From Chloroflexota bacterium (GTDB lineage Bacteria; Chloroflexota; Dehalococcoidia; UBA2979): a DNA stretch of 64,000 nt. The position numbers were made by a program, and so were the translations under genes. The DNA is taken from contig PBBA01000005.1 in NCBI GenBank assembly GCA_002716405.1, positions 42,456 to 106,455 of the forward strand. The letters are read 5' to 3'. Numbering within the stretch: the stretch's first letter is position 1; the number at the start of each line of letters is the position of its first letter. This document shows, one piece after another, positions 18,838 to 27,921 of this stretch. Under the pieces are notes generated by a model. The model saw nothing but the letters and a program-made list of their open reading frames with translations, searched no databases and was not told where the DNA came from.

Positions 18838-18873
18838 ATAAAGCGTAGCAGTGATAAGCTTTGTTGCGAAGTA

Positions 18874-18906
18874 AATCTAGCTTACAGGGGCATTCAGAGC
18901 TAGATT
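18874..18906. repeat. perfect 9-bp inverted repeat upstream of ffs
   Basis: AATCTAGCT (18874-18882) and AGCTAGATT (18898-18906) form a perfect stem with a 15-base loop. It lies about 40 bp upstream of the SRP RNA start and about 45 bp before the plus-strand gene at 18951. There is no T-run on either strand, so it is not an intrinsic terminator; an operator or a processing site is possible. Confidence 0.5.
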
Positions 18907-18950
18907 AAATTGATAGAAGAATAAAATTTACACTAACAATACAACTGATA

Positions 18951-20297
18951 GTGAGGTGTTTTGTGCGAATATTGTCACTCAGCCACCGATTAATGCATCC
19001 CAGTATAGATAATCATAATATTTTCAACTCACCTTCAGTGTTTGATTATGAAGCAATAGTCGTAGACATAGGTGGGATAGCTAAAACTATTCAAAATGCA
19101 ATTTCATCTGAAGAAAATTATCTAACACATTCGGATAGACAAGTGGTTAATGGTGAAACATTAGACGAAGTTACAGGCATTAAAGATATTTTGTACCAGC
19201 GACAAGATGAATTTACAAGAGCCCTTGAAAATGGAGCTGTCATTGTTACTTTCATTGACACACCCATTCAAATAACAGGAGTAAAAGGATTCCAAGGACT
19301 TGACCGATATTTTTTCTTACCTGCACCAATTGGAATAAATTGGGATCATTCAACCATTAAGGGAGGAGAGGGTGTAACTGTATCGATCGTAGAAGATCAA
19401 CATCCTTTAGTAAAAGTCCTCGAAGTTTATAGAACTGAGCTTCTATATAGATCTTACTTAAATGAAAATGCTCCTAACATTGCAGGCAAAGTTAAAATAA
19501 TTGCGCGCTCATCAGGTGCTGCAGTTTTAGCAGCAGAATTTAACGTTCTTAACGGCAAAGTTATATTTTTACCTACCCCTGTACCATCATTGAGTCAAAC
19601 TACTTCTCAACGTGAAAGTGAAGCATTTGTAATAGCATTCCCAGAATTATTTAAACGAATGGATACTCCTCCACCAAACTGGATTCAAGAAATCGATATA
19701 CCCGAACTTGACACACTGGAAACAGAAGAAGGTTTACGAAAAACAGAATTAGAGAGAATAAAAGAATCTTTAGCAGAAGCAACTTCATTAGCAGATAGCA
19801 AAAGAAGTCTAAGGAATATTTTGTGGACAAATGGAGACCATGCCTTGAAATTTGCAGTGATCGAATGTGCAGAAATATTAGGATTCTCGATATCAGAAAC
19901 ACCCAAAAACGAGCTTATCCTTAGTAGTAATACAAAAGAGTTGTATACTGTAGCAGAAGGATCAATTGAAGCTATTGATATGAGCCCTCATTATAGACTC
20001 AGGGCACAAATTGATAAGGTAATTGAAAAAGAAAACCAGTCTCCCAGAGGGTTAATAATCGCAAATGGGCAACGTTTAACAAGACCTGAAGAACGACAAA
20101 ATGAAATTAGTGAACCACTTAGGATTGCAGCTGAGTCTGTAGGGTATGCAGTCGTCACAGCACAAGAATTTTTCAATGCAACTATCGCAGCACTGAAGGG
20201 ATTAGCTCCAGAAATATTAGAGGAAATTCATGAAAAACTATTGTCAACTGATGGAATAGTCAACTTAACTGAAATCTATTCGAAAACAGAACAATAA
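18951..20297 (+). CDS. conserved-looking protein of unknown function with possible restriction-endonuclease-like C-terminal domain
   Basis: Unrecognised, 448 residues, soluble. The N-terminal ~230 residues are alpha/beta with no motif I can name. Residues 255-290 are helical and charged. The C-terminal ~150 residues (from LRNILWTNGDHALKFAVIEC) read like a degenerate PD-(D/E)XK-type domain: a helix, an ETPKNELIL strand, AEGSIEAID, a helix, then GLIIANGQRLTRPEERQNEI and YAVVTAQEFFNATI. The 'NG-x(n)-P-x-ER ... VVTAQEFF' pattern recurs in nuclease-like sensor domains of uncharacterised proteins, but a clear catalytic E-x-K is missing. Start uncertain: GTG 18951, GTG 18963 or ATG 18993. It stands alone, converging on fabV. 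Confidence 0.7.
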   Translation: MRCFVRILSLSHRLMHPSIDNHNIFNSPSVFDYEAIVVDIGGIAKTIQNAISSEENYLTHSDRQVVNGETLDEVTGIKDILYQRQDEFTRALENGAVIVTFIDTPIQITGVKGFQGLDRYFFLPAPIGINWDHSTIKGGEGVTVSIVEDQHPLVKVLEVYRTELLYRSYLNENAPNIAGKVKIIARSSGAAVLAAEFNVLNGKVIFLPTPVPSLSQTTSQRESEAFVIAFPELFKRMDTPPPNWIQEIDIPELDTLETEEGLRKTELERIKESLAEATSLADSKRSLRNILWTNGDHALKFAVIECAEILGFSISETPKNELILSSNTKELYTVAEGSIEAIDMSPHYRLRAQIDKVIEKENQSPRGLIIANGQRLTRPEERQNEISEPLRIAAESVGYAVVTAQEFFNATIAALKGLAPEILEEIHEKLLSTDGIVNLTEIYSKTEQ

Positions 20298-20309
20298 CAG
20301 AAGAAAATA

Positions 20310-21515
20310 TTAACTTTCAATTTCGACCAATTGTAACTCACGTTCAACTTCTGTAGGAGTCGTATAATCAACATTGTTAATATTAAAGCCAAATAGCTGT
20401 TCAAAATCTTCTCTATACCCTTCATAGTCTGTCAAATCATAAAGAGTATCATTAGTAACATGGTTCCATATCTCAGAAACACGTTCTTGAATGTCATCTG
20501 ACATCTCAAAATCATCAAGTCTTATTAAGTTATTCTCATCTGTTTTTGGAGAAGCATTGTTTCGAAGTTGATCGCGAAATAGTCTTCCGATTTGATGAAT
20601 TGTTTTTTCATGAATATCACGCTCTTTCATGATCTTAAATAAAATACTCATATATAGTGGTACGGCAGGAATAGCACTAGATGCTTGCGTTACGACTGCA
20701 GTATTAATACTCACCCATGCTCCACCATTATTAGTAGATAATAATTTATGCATTTCCCTAGCAGTAGACTCAAGATGTTTTTTTGCTTGGCCTATAGTCC
20801 CATCTCTATAAATTGCTGCAGATACTTCTGGGCCTATGTAAGAATAGGCAACTGTACGAAATTGGTCGGAAAGTAAATCTTCTTGTTGCAAATAATCGAC
20901 CCAATCTCGCCAATCTTCACCTCCCATAACTTTAACAGTATGTGTAATTTCATCTTGAGTAGCTGGTTCAAGTTCCGCATCGACAATTGAATGATTTCGT
21001 AAGTTAAAAGTATATCCTTTATATGTATTACCTATAGGCTTGAGAGTGCTATTCCATATATTACCGTCATGATCTATACGTCGGGGGGCAGCCAAGCTAT
21101 AAATTAATAAATCAATATGACCAAATTTTTGTTTTAAAAAATTAACCGTAGTCTTTTTTACTTGCTGAGAAAAAGCATCTCCATTGATGGTATAAAGCTC
21201 CCTGGATTCAGACTTCGCTTGTTTGTGTGCTTCTACTAAGTTGTACCACCCTGCTGTAGCAGTTTTATTTGCAGTAGGAGGTTTTTCAAAACAGATTCCT
21301 AGAGTTTTATCACCATATCCAAAACATGATGTTAGTAGACTGGATAAACCATAACCTTGGCTGGATCCAATGATGAGAACATTTTTTGGCTCATCAGATA
21401 AAGAAAACTGCTTAGCAATTTCAATCTCTTTAGACACGCGCTTTGCGCAACCATCAGGATGGGCCGTCAATGAAATAAATCCACGCATTCTTGGTTCAAC
21501 AATAATTTTTGCCAT
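20310..21515 (-). CDS. fabV: trans-2-enoyl-ACP/CoA reductase, FabV type
   Basis: NAD(P)H-dependent reductase for the last step of fatty-acid elongation, or a trans-2-enoyl-CoA reductase of the same family. The ~401-residue protein begins with VEPRMRGFISLTAHPDGC, typical of FabV, has the nucleotide-binding GSSQGYG near 50-56 and the FabV active-site pair in Y-x8-K form (Y236, K245 in YRDGTIGQAKK). This longer Y-x8-K spacing separates FabV from FabI (Y-x6-K). ATG 21515 is chosen because AAAAGGA precedes it by six bases; an upstream TTG at 21530 would place that ribosome binding site inside the gene. It is followed convergently by the 448-residue gene, 12 bp between stops. Confidence 0.94.
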   Translation of the reverse strand: MAKIIVEPRMRGFISLTAHPDGCAKRVSKEIEIAKQFSLSDEPKNVLIIGSSQGYGLSSLLTSCFGYGDKTLGICFEKPPTANKTATAGWYNLVEAHKQAKSESRELYTINGDAFSQQVKKTTVNFLKQKFGHIDLLIYSLAAPRRIDHDGNIWNSTLKPIGNTYKGYTFNLRNHSIVDAELEPATQDEITHTVKVMGGEDWRDWVDYLQQEDLLSDQFRTVAYSYIGPEVSAAIYRDGTIGQAKKHLESTAREMHKLLSTNNGGAWVSINTAVVTQASSAIPAVPLYMSILFKIMKERDIHEKTIHQIGRLFRDQLRNNASPKTDENNLIRLDDFEMSDDIQERVSEIWNHVTNDTLYDLTDYEGYREDFEQLFGFNINNVDYTTPTEVERELQLVEIES

Positions 21516-21567
21516 TTTATTCCTTTTCAATCACAGGACATTAGATAAACGAAATTGAGACAGCAGT

Positions 21568-23385
21568 CTAATCTCTTAACTTTAAAACAGCCATGAATGC
21601 CTCTTGGGGAACCTCCACTGCTCCAACCATCTTCATGCGCTTTTTACCAGCTTTTTGTTTTTCAAGTAATTTTCGCTTCCTTGTTACATCACCACCATAA
21701 CATTTTGCGAGAACATTTTTACGCATCGCACGAACGGTCTCTCGCGCTACTACCTTCCCACCTATCGCTGCTTGAATAGGAACATCAAATAATTGCCGCG
21801 GAATTAGTTCTTTTAGTGATGTAACTAATAATCTTCCATTGCGGGCGGCATTTTCTGCAGGAACTATTGTAGATAATGCATCGACAGCCTCTCCATTAAC
21901 CAATATTTCTAAACGCTGGACTTTCGCAGGGCGATATTTTTCGATTTGATAATCTAGCGCAGCATATCCTTGAGTACGAGATTTCAATTGATCATAAAAT
22001 TCAACTAAAATTTCTGAAAGTGGCATCGCGTAGGTCGCTAAAACACGAGATGAACCTTCGTCTTCAGCATGATCCAAATAGTCTAATTTATCAAACTCAC
22101 CTCTCCGTTCATCGACTAAATTCATTACAGCGCCAATATATCGTGCTGGCATGGTAACGGATAAATTTACCCACGGTTCTCTAATTTCATCAATTTGATT
22201 AGGGGTAGGAAGTTTTGCAGGAGAATCAATGAGTAATATCGATCCGTCTTTACGAAGAATTTCATATTCAACAGAAGGTGCCGTTGCTATTAACTCAAGT
22301 CCAAATTCTCTCTCAAGTCTCTCCTCAACAATTTCCATATGTAGCAAACCTAAAAAACCACATCTGAACCCAAATCCAAGTGCACCCGAAGTTTCAGGTT
22401 GCCATTGCAATGATGCATCATTAAGACTTAATCTTTCCAAAGCTTCACGCAATTCAGGATATTGTTCAGGATCAGTAGGATACAACCCAGCAAAAACCAT
22501 TGCCTGTGCTGGTTTATATCCATCCAAAGGATCTTTGGCACCATTATTTGCAAAAGTTAAAGTATCGCCAACACGACTGTCCTGCACACCTTTCAAACCA
22601 GTAGCAACATATCCTACTTGTCCAGCTTTAAGATTCTTTGCAGTTCGCAGATCAGGAGAAAAATATCCAATCTCTATAGGATCAAACCGCCGATCTTGTT
22701 GCATTAATTTTAATGTTTCTTTCTCCGAAATCATGCCTTCAATGACACGTAAGTAAATCAGCACACCTTTATAAGCATCATATTTCGCATCAAACACTAG
22801 GGCACGCAATGTTTGTTCATGCGTACCTTGAGGATGTGGAATTTTGTCGACAATCGTCTGCAATATTTCTTCAACACCTTCTCCTGTTTTACCTGATGCA
22901 AAAAGTATTTCATCTGGATCAAAACCGATAACATCAATCAGTTCCAAGGCCACTCTTTCAGGCTCTGCTGAAGGTAGATCAATTTTATTTACAATAGGTA
23001 TTAATTTTAGATCCATGTTCAAAGCTTGGTAAACATTAGCAAGAGTTTGAGCTTGAATTCCTTGTGTGGCATCAACAATTAATAAAGCTCCTTCACAAGC
23101 TGCTAATGCACGGGAAACTTCATATGCAAAATCAACATGACCAGGGGTATCAATAAGATTTAATTCAAAGACCTGGTCTGTGCGATCACGAAAATGCATA
23201 CGCACAGCCTGTGCTTTAATTGTTATACCTTTTTCTCTCTCTAAATCCATCGAATCAAGAAATTGTTGTTGCATATCACGGTGATCGACTACCCCAGTTT
23301 TTTCTAGAATACGATCAGCTAACGTCGACTTGCCGTGGTCGATGTGTGCAATGATTGAAAAATTTCGAATTAAAGAAGCATCCAC
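21568..23385 (-). CDS. lepA: translational GTPase LepA (EF4)
   Basis: Ribosome-associated GTPase involved in translation initiation or back-translocation under stress. The 605 residues are the usual length. G1 AHIDHGKST at 13-21, the switch region RGKGITI-like EREKGITIK, DTPGHVDF, and NKIDLP are all present; the C-terminal domain ends with KCYGGDVTRKRKLLEKQKAGKKRMK, diagnostic for LepA as against EF-G. It starts at ATG with MDASLIRNFSIIAHIDHGK. It lies 52 bp upstream of fabV and 75 bp downstream of an ABC ATPase on the same strand; no strong promoter was identified. Confidence 0.97.
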   Translation of the reverse strand: MDASLIRNFSIIAHIDHGKSTLADRILEKTGVVDHRDMQQQFLDSMDLEREKGITIKAQAVRMHFRDRTDQVFELNLIDTPGHVDFAYEVSRALAACEGALLIVDATQGIQAQTLANVYQALNMDLKLIPIVNKIDLPSAEPERVALELIDVIGFDPDEILFASGKTGEGVEEILQTIVDKIPHPQGTHEQTLRALVFDAKYDAYKGVLIYLRVIEGMISEKETLKLMQQDRRFDPIEIGYFSPDLRTAKNLKAGQVGYVATGLKGVQDSRVGDTLTFANNGAKDPLDGYKPAQAMVFAGLYPTDPEQYPELREALERLSLNDASLQWQPETSGALGFGFRCGFLGLLHMEIVEERLEREFGLELIATAPSVEYEILRKDGSILLIDSPAKLPTPNQIDEIREPWVNLSVTMPARYIGAVMNLVDERRGEFDKLDYLDHAEDEGSSRVLATYAMPLSEILVEFYDQLKSRTQGYAALDYQIEKYRPAKVQRLEILVNGEAVDALSTIVPAENAARNGRLLVTSLKELIPRQLFDVPIQAAIGGKVVARETVRAMRKNVLAKCYGGDVTRKRKLLEKQKAGKKRMKMVGAVEVPQEAFMAVLKLRD

Positions 23386-23460
23386 TGAACGATCGTAGCT
23401 TCTCTATCCATCTATGTCGAAGTTAATATTAAGATTTTAAATCTCGTACCGACTTCAATA

Positions 23461-24477
23461 TTAGTCTGACATACAACATTCACAATTAGCGACCCAATGA
23501 CCCGGACTGACTTCAGTTAATTCAGGAGTTGTATCAGAACATGTACATCCTGTAGTTCCTTGTCGAGTACATCGAGTTCTAAATACACAACCTGCAGGAG
23601 GGTTAAGTGGACTAGGAACATCGCCTTCAAGAATAATTCTTTCACGTGTTTTTTCAACCACAGGATCTGGAATAGGAACAGCAGACAACAGTGCCTTTGT
23701 ATAAGCATGGATAGGGTTGTTATAAAGTTCGTTAGCCTCTGAAAGCTCAACAATATGTCCCAAATACATAACTGCAATACGATCACTAATGTGTTTTACT
23801 ACTGATAAATCATGAGCAATGAACAAATAAGTTAGTCCGAATTCTGTCTGTAAGTCCTCAAGTAAGTTAACTACTTGCGCTTGAATCGAAACGTCAAGCG
23901 CTGACACAGGTTCATCGCAAACAATAAAGTCTGGTTCAACTGCCAAAGCTCGAGCTATACCAATACGTTGGCGTTGTCCTCCTGAAAATTCATGTGGATA
24001 CCGTTTGGCGAACAATGGATTAAGACCAACCGCATTCATAATAAATTCAATTCGTTCGCGTCTTTCTTGCCCTTTATATAATCCATGGATAGCCATAGGC
24101 TCTCCAATTATTTGAGAAACTGTCATTCTTGGATTAAGGCTAGAAAATGGGTCTTGGAAAATCATCTGCATCCTACGGCGGAATCGTCTTAACTCACTAC
24201 CTTTTAGATCGGTTAATTCAACTCCATCAAATTCCACAGAACCAGCGGTTGGTCTATGTAGTTGAAGAATTGCACGCCCGGTAGTGGATTTTCCACATCC
24301 AGACTCCCCTACAAGCCCTAATGTCTCATTCTTCGCAACATCAAATGTCAAACCATCAACAGCTTTTACATCAGCCGTATGACGTTGAATCAACAAACCT
24401 TCAGTTACTGGGAAGTACATCTTCAAGTCTTTAACTGACACTAACGTATCGTTAGGGTTGGATTCTGCTGTTACCAC
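23461..24477 (-). CDS. oligopeptide/dipeptide ABC transporter ATP-binding protein, OppF/DppF type
   Basis: ATPase subunit of a peptide or nickel type importer, 338 residues. Walker [11 protein letters not shown]-loop, signature [15 protein letters not shown] and Walker [17 protein letters not shown] are intact. The C-terminal oligopeptide extension (Opp C-terminal domain) is present, GCVFRTRC...PGHW, but has extra cysteines: CTCS and a terminal CECCMSD. It starts at GTG with GGAGG six bases upstream. Its partner ATPase lies 59 bp upstream; no permease or substrate-binding gene is present, so this pair must work with membrane subunits encoded elsewhere. The substrate is unknown. Confidence 0.92.
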   Translation of the reverse strand: MVTAESNPNDTLVSVKDLKMYFPVTEGLLIQRHTADVKAVDGLTFDVAKNETLGLVGESGCGKSTTGRAILQLHRPTAGSVEFDGVELTDLKGSELRRFRRRMQMIFQDPFSSLNPRMTVSQIIGEPMAIHGLYKGQERRERIEFIMNAVGLNPLFAKRYPHEFSGGQRQRIGIARALAVEPDFIVCDEPVSALDVSIQAQVVNLLEDLQTEFGLTYLFIAHDLSVVKHISDRIAVMYLGHIVELSEANELYNNPIHAYTKALLSAVPIPDPVVEKTRERIILEGDVPSPLNPPAGCVFRTRCTRQGTTGCTCSDTTPELTEVSPGHWVANCECCMSD

Positions 24478-24536
24478 TATAAACCTCCAATTGAATTGGA
24501 CTATTCCAATTTTTTATATATACAATCTAATCAATT

Positions 24537-25535
24537 TTAAGCTGGTACTGTGTCCCTACTCATACAGCATGGACAATCAGCAACCCAATGACCCGGACTG
24601 ATTTCAGTCAATTCAGGAGTGCCTTCAGAAGAGCAAAAACAACTTTCATCCTTCGGACAGCGTGGCTGGAATGCACAACCATGAATTTCATCAATCAGTA
24701 GAGGGGGTTGCCCTTCAATAGTAGCTAATCGAACATGTTCCTCATCATCAAGTCGAGGCACAGAAGCCATTAAACCCACTGTGTATCCGTGTTGAGGGTT
24801 ATGGAAAACATTCTCTGCTGTACTACTTTCGATAATTCTTCCCGCATACATAACATTGACACGATCGGCGTATCGAGCAACTACGCCCAAATTGTGTGTA
24901 ATAATCAAGACAGCTGTACCCAAATCTTTAGATAAGTTACCCATAATCTCCATGACCTGAGCTTGAATAGTTACATCTAAAGCAGTAGTAGGTTCATCAG
25001 CAATTAATAGCTTTGGATTACAAGATAATGCCATTGCTATCATCACACGTTGACGCATACCTCCGGAAAATTGGTGGGGGTAATCATTTATTCTACCTGC
25101 AGCATCTGGTATTCCTACTAATTCCAAAAGCTCTATTGATCTCGTTGTTGCTTCACTATCATTTAAACCCAGATGTAAAATGATTGATTCACGAATTTGT
25201 TGGCCAATAGTTAGAACAGGGTTCAATGAAGTCATCGGTTCTTGAAAAACCATTGAAATACGATTACCTCGGATAGCACGCATTTCTTCATCAGATGCTT
25301 CTAAAAGGTTTTGACCTTCGAAAATAATCTCGCCGTCGACAATTCGCCCCGGAGGACTAGGAATTAATCTTAGAATTGACATTGCCGTAACAGATTTACC
25401 ACAACCTGATTCCCCAACAAGTGCGAGTGTTTCACCCTCATCAACATGCCACGTAACACCATCAACGGCTCTAACAACACCTTCTTCAGTAAAAAAATGT
25501 GTCTTAAGGTTGTTTACATCTAGCAATCTAGCCAT
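24537..25535 (-). CDS. oligopeptide/dipeptide ABC transporter ATP-binding protein, OppD/DppD type
   Basis: Second ATPase of the pair, 332 residues. Walker A GESGCGKS, signature [15 protein letters not shown] and Walker [17 protein letters not shown] are complete. The Opp C-terminal extension reads [20 protein letters not shown] followed by [12 protein letters not shown] and a CPCCMSR cluster nearly identical to the tail of the OppF-like neighbour, suggesting both tails serve one purpose, perhaps an Fe-S or zinc site in the assembled dimer. ATG start with GGGGGA six bases upstream. The gene follows tRNA-Leu by 66 bp. Substrate unknown. Confidence 0.92.
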   Translation of the reverse strand: MARLLDVNNLKTHFFTEEGVVRAVDGVTWHVDEGETLALVGESGCGKSVTAMSILRLIPSPPGRIVDGEIIFEGQNLLEASDEEMRAIRGNRISMVFQEPMTSLNPVLTIGQQIRESIILHLGLNDSEATTRSIELLELVGIPDAAGRINDYPHQFSGGMRQRVMIAMALSCNPKLLIADEPTTALDVTIQAQVMEIMGNLSKDLGTAVLIITHNLGVVARYADRVNVMYAGRIIESSTAENVFHNPQHGYTVGLMASVPRLDDEEHVRLATIEGQPPLLIDEIHGCAFQPRCPKDESCFCSSEGTPELTEISPGHWVADCPCCMSRDTVPA

Positions 25536-25584
25536 AGATCCCCCTTACGATCATGCCTACCCTATTATTTCACAACTCCCACAT

Positions 25585-25604
25585 CCAATATAACAGAATA
25601 TTGG
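25585..25604. repeat. inverted repeat at the tRNA-Leu 3' end
   Basis: CCAATAT (25585-25591) and ATATTGG (25598-25604) form a perfect 7-bp stem with a 6-nt loop; the right arm includes the encoded CCA of tRNA-Leu. It could aid 3' processing or reduce read-through into the ABC ATPase gene, but no T-run follows. Confidence 0.45.
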
Positions 25605-25686
25605 TGGGGAAGAGGAGACTCGAACTCCTACGCCTCGCGGCACGTGATCCTAAATCACGCGCGTCTGCCAATTCCGCCACTTCCCC
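25602..25686 (-). tRNA. tRNA-Leu (anticodon TAG)
   Basis: A full class II cloverleaf on the minus strand: acceptor GGGGAAG/CTTCCCC, anticodon stem CGTGA/TCACG around loop TTTAGGA (anticodon TAG, reads CTA/CTN), a long variable arm TGCCGCGAGGCGT, T stem AGGAG/CTCCT and T-loop TTCGAGT. The discriminator is A and CCA is encoded. It lies 93 bp downstream of tRNA-Lys on the same strand, so the two may share a transcript. Confidence 0.97.
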
Positions 25687-25779
25687 TATCAAGTTCGAGC
25701 TCTGGCGATTACTCTAACAGAACTCTCTGCTTTCGGCCTCTGATATTGTCAAAAATATTTCATTAAACAATATATGCTC

Positions 25780-25854
25780 TGGTGAGCCCCCGGGGAGTCG
25801 AACCCCGAACCGGCTGATTAAGAGTCAGCTGCTCTGCCATTGAGCTAGAGGCCC
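25780..25854 (-). tRNA. tRNA-Lys (anticodon CTT)
   Basis: Cloverleaf on the minus strand: acceptor GGGCCTC pairing with GGGGCTC (two G-U wobbles), D stem GCTC/GAGC, anticodon stem GCTGA/TCAGC around loop CTCTTAA (anticodon CTT), T stem CGGGG/CCCCG with TTCGACT loop, discriminator A and encoded CCA. A -35/-10-like pair lies directly upstream. Confidence 0.97.
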
Positions 25855-25860
25855 GGCAGG

Positions 25861-25889
25861 AAGGTAACTCCCTTCAGAGAAAGTGTCAA
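25861..25889 (-). promoter_or_regulatory. candidate promoter of tRNA-Lys (and tRNA-Leu)
   Basis: On the minus strand a perfect TTGACA (25889-25884) is followed after 17 bp by TACCTT (25866-25861). The -10 is weak (3/6), but it sits seven bases from the mature 5' end of tRNA-Lys, which would give an almost leaderless precursor. A second perfect TTGACA at 25752-25747, upstream of tRNA-Leu, has no good -10. Confidence 0.5.
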
Positions 25890-25983
25890 TACTCTCAGGC
25901 AATATATGCGTTAATTGCAAGACTTACAATAGCTAATAGATATATAATTCTTATTTGTTTGCATTGTGGCCATCACAATTCTA

Positions 25984-25989
25984 TATAAT
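25984..25989 (+). promoter_or_regulatory. -10 element of tRNA-Val
   Basis: A perfect TATAAT ends 19 bp before the tRNA-Val 5' end. A TTGCAT at 25959-25964 could be the -35 with a 19-bp spacer. The transcript would carry a short leader and might continue into thrS, which begins 33 bp after the tRNA. Confidence 0.5.
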
Positions 25990-26007
25990 TACTCCTTCAT
26001 TGGTGAG

Positions 26008-26084
26008 GGGCGGTTAGCTCAGTTGGCTAGAGCGCTTGCTCGACACGCAAGAGGTCACTGGTTCAAGTCCAGTACCGCCCACCA
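26008..26084 (+). tRNA. tRNA-Val (anticodon GAC), with C33
   Basis: Complete cloverleaf: acceptor GGGCGGT/ACCGCCC, D stem GCTC/GAGC, anticodon stem CTTGC/GCAAG, T stem ACTGG/CCAGT with TTCAAGT loop, discriminator A, encoded CCA. The anticodon loop is TCGACAC: with 7-nt loop geometry the anticodon is GAC (Val), but position 33 is C instead of the nearly universal U. All other invariant positions look normal. A true variant, an RNA-edited base or a sequence error are all possible. Confidence 0.93.
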
Positions 26085-26117
26085 ACTTTAAATGAAAAGG
26101 AATTCGATACTATTACT

Positions 26118-27881
26118 ATGAGCAGTACTGAAGAGAACAATCAACAATTTTCTACATTAGAAGATCAAGAAGAAAAATTACGTCGGATGAGACATTCTGC
26201 TGCTCACATTCTGGCAGAGGCAGTATTAGAAACTTTTCCAGAAGCGAAATATGCTATAGGCCCTCCTATAGATAATGGCTTCTATTATGATTTTGAATTA
26301 CCACGATCTTTAACTCCTGAAGATCTAATTTCGCTGGAAAAAAGAATGCGCAAAACTGTAAAAAAGAATGTTGCCATTACAGGTGAACTAATCCCAAAAG
26401 AAAAAGCACGCAGAATTTTTGCAGATCAGCCTTATAAATTAGAACTGATCGACGACTTAGATGAGGAACTAGTAGGGCATTTTCAGCACGCAGAATTTCA
26501 AGACCTCTGTCGAGGAGGACATACAGATCGAACTGGTGAAATTGGCTCTTTTAAACTAAGCCACGTTGCAGGGGCATATTGGCGAGGTGATGAAAAAAAC
26601 ACCATGCTACAGCGAATATATGGTTTGTTATTTTTCACAGACTCAGAGTTACAAGACTATATTGAAGCACGGGAAGAAGCTGAACGAAGAGATCATCGAA
26701 GAATAGGACGTGAATTAGATCTTTTCTCGACACATGAAGAGTACGGACCTGGTTTAGTATATTGGCATCCAAAGGGTGGACGTGTGCGCGTGGAAATCGA
26801 AGATGTTTGGAAGTTAAAACATTATGAAAATGGATATGAAATTGTTTTTACTCCACATACTGGAAAGGCAAGCCTTTGGGAACAAAGTGGACACTTAGAT
26901 TTCTATTCAGAGGGCATGTTTTCACCAATGGATATTGATGGTTCAAACTACTATATGAAACCTATGAATTGTCCATTTCATATTCAAATTTTTCGAAACA
27001 CAAGAAGATCCTACCGTGAACTACCAATGCGACTTGCAGAACTGGGAACAGTCTACCGTTATGAAAGATCAGGTGTTTTACACGGATTAATGCGAGTAAG
27101 AGGATTCACACAAGATGATGCGCACATTATTTGCACTGCTACACAAATGGAGAATGAAATAGTTGCAGTAGTTGATTTTGTCCTAGAGTTATTAAGACTC
27201 TTTGGATTTACAGAATTCGAAGCAAACCTTTCAACTCAACCTGCAAAATCTGTAGGAGAAAAAACACAATGGGACGAGGCAGAAAAAGCTTTAGAAAGAT
27301 CATTGAAACGTGCCAATCTCCCTTACGAAATAGATGAAGGGGGAGGAGCATTCTATGGTCCTAAAATCGATATCCATTTAAAAGATACATTGGGGCGTAA
27401 GTGGCAATGTTCAACTGTACAATTCGACTTCAATCTTCCAGAAAGATTTAATATGACTTATATCGGCGAGGATGGTAACGAACATCGACCATATATGATA
27501 CATAGAGCATTACTTGGATCTATCGAAAGATTTTTTGGCATACTACTCGAACATTATGGAGGTGCTCTTCCGTTATGGCTTTCTCCCATACAAGCAGTCA
27601 TAATACCAATAGCAGACCGTCATAATGAATTCGCCTTTACATTAAAAAATAATTTAGCTACTAACGGATTACGCATAGATGTTGATGATTCAAATGAACG
27701 TATGGGCAATAAAATTCGTAAGGCACAGCTTCAAAAAATACCATATATGCTAATCGCTGGAGATCGAGAAATTGAGGCTAATCAAGTAGCAATAAGACGT
27801 CGAAACGGCGAAGATTTAGGTACGATGAATCTCGAAGATGTCAACGAACTTTTATCTCGTGAAAAAATAAATCGCACATAA
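26118..27881 (+). CDS. thrS: threonyl-tRNA synthetase
   Basis: Class II synthetase charging tRNA-Thr. The 587-residue protein lacks the N-terminal TGS domain of E. coli ThrS (642 residues) and opens in the editing domain: H26-x3-H30 (RHSAAHI), later CRGGH. The catalytic core has the PMNCPFHIQIF motif, RVRGFTQDDAHIIC, GAFYGPKIDI and HRALLGSIERF, with zinc ligands in the expected C/H/H places. The C-terminal anticodon-binding domain is complete. ATG start with AAAAGGA upstream; 33 bp follow tRNA-Val. No T-box leader is visible. Confidence 0.96.
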   Translation: MSSTEENNQQFSTLEDQEEKLRRMRHSAAHILAEAVLETFPEAKYAIGPPIDNGFYYDFELPRSLTPEDLISLEKRMRKTVKKNVAITGELIPKEKARRIFADQPYKLELIDDLDEELVGHFQHAEFQDLCRGGHTDRTGEIGSFKLSHVAGAYWRGDEKNTMLQRIYGLLFFTDSELQDYIEAREEAERRDHRRIGRELDLFSTHEEYGPGLVYWHPKGGRVRVEIEDVWKLKHYENGYEIVFTPHTGKASLWEQSGHLDFYSEGMFSPMDIDGSNYYMKPMNCPFHIQIFRNTRRSYRELPMRLAELGTVYRYERSGVLHGLMRVRGFTQDDAHIICTATQMENEIVAVVDFVLELLRLFGFTEFEANLSTQPAKSVGEKTQWDEAEKALERSLKRANLPYEIDEGGGAFYGPKIDIHLKDTLGRKWQCSTVQFDFNLPERFNMTYIGEDGNEHRPYMIHRALLGSIERFFGILLEHYGGALPLWLSPIQAVIIPIADRHNEFAFTLKNNLATNGLRIDVDDSNERMGNKIRKAQLQKIPYMLIAGDREIEANQVAIRRRNGEDLGTMNLEDVNELLSREKINRT

Positions 27882-27921
27882 CTATTTTCTAGCTAGAATA
27901 TTCGACAATAGAGGTAACTAA

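Noticed and set aside
20298-20309. Intrinsic terminators at convergent junctions (20.3 kb, 12.2 kb, 38.7 kb)
   Set aside because: The gaps are only 0-15 bp and contain no GC-rich hairpin followed by a T-run.
22229-22756. 175-codon open frame on the strand opposite lepA
   Set aside because: It lies wholly within lepA on the other strand; the peptide is serine/cysteine-rich with no recognisable motif, typical of an antisense shadow.
26008-26084. Reading the third tRNA as tRNA-Ser (CGA) by shifting the loop
   Set aside because: The five-base anticodon stem CTTGC/GCAAG fixes a seven-base loop with GAC at 34-36, and the tRNA lacks a long variable arm as serine tRNAs have.
26000-26118. T-box leader before thrS (and before pheS and alaS)
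   Set aside because: No specifier loop, AGTGG-type T-box sequence or terminator/antiterminator pair could be found in the upstream regions.
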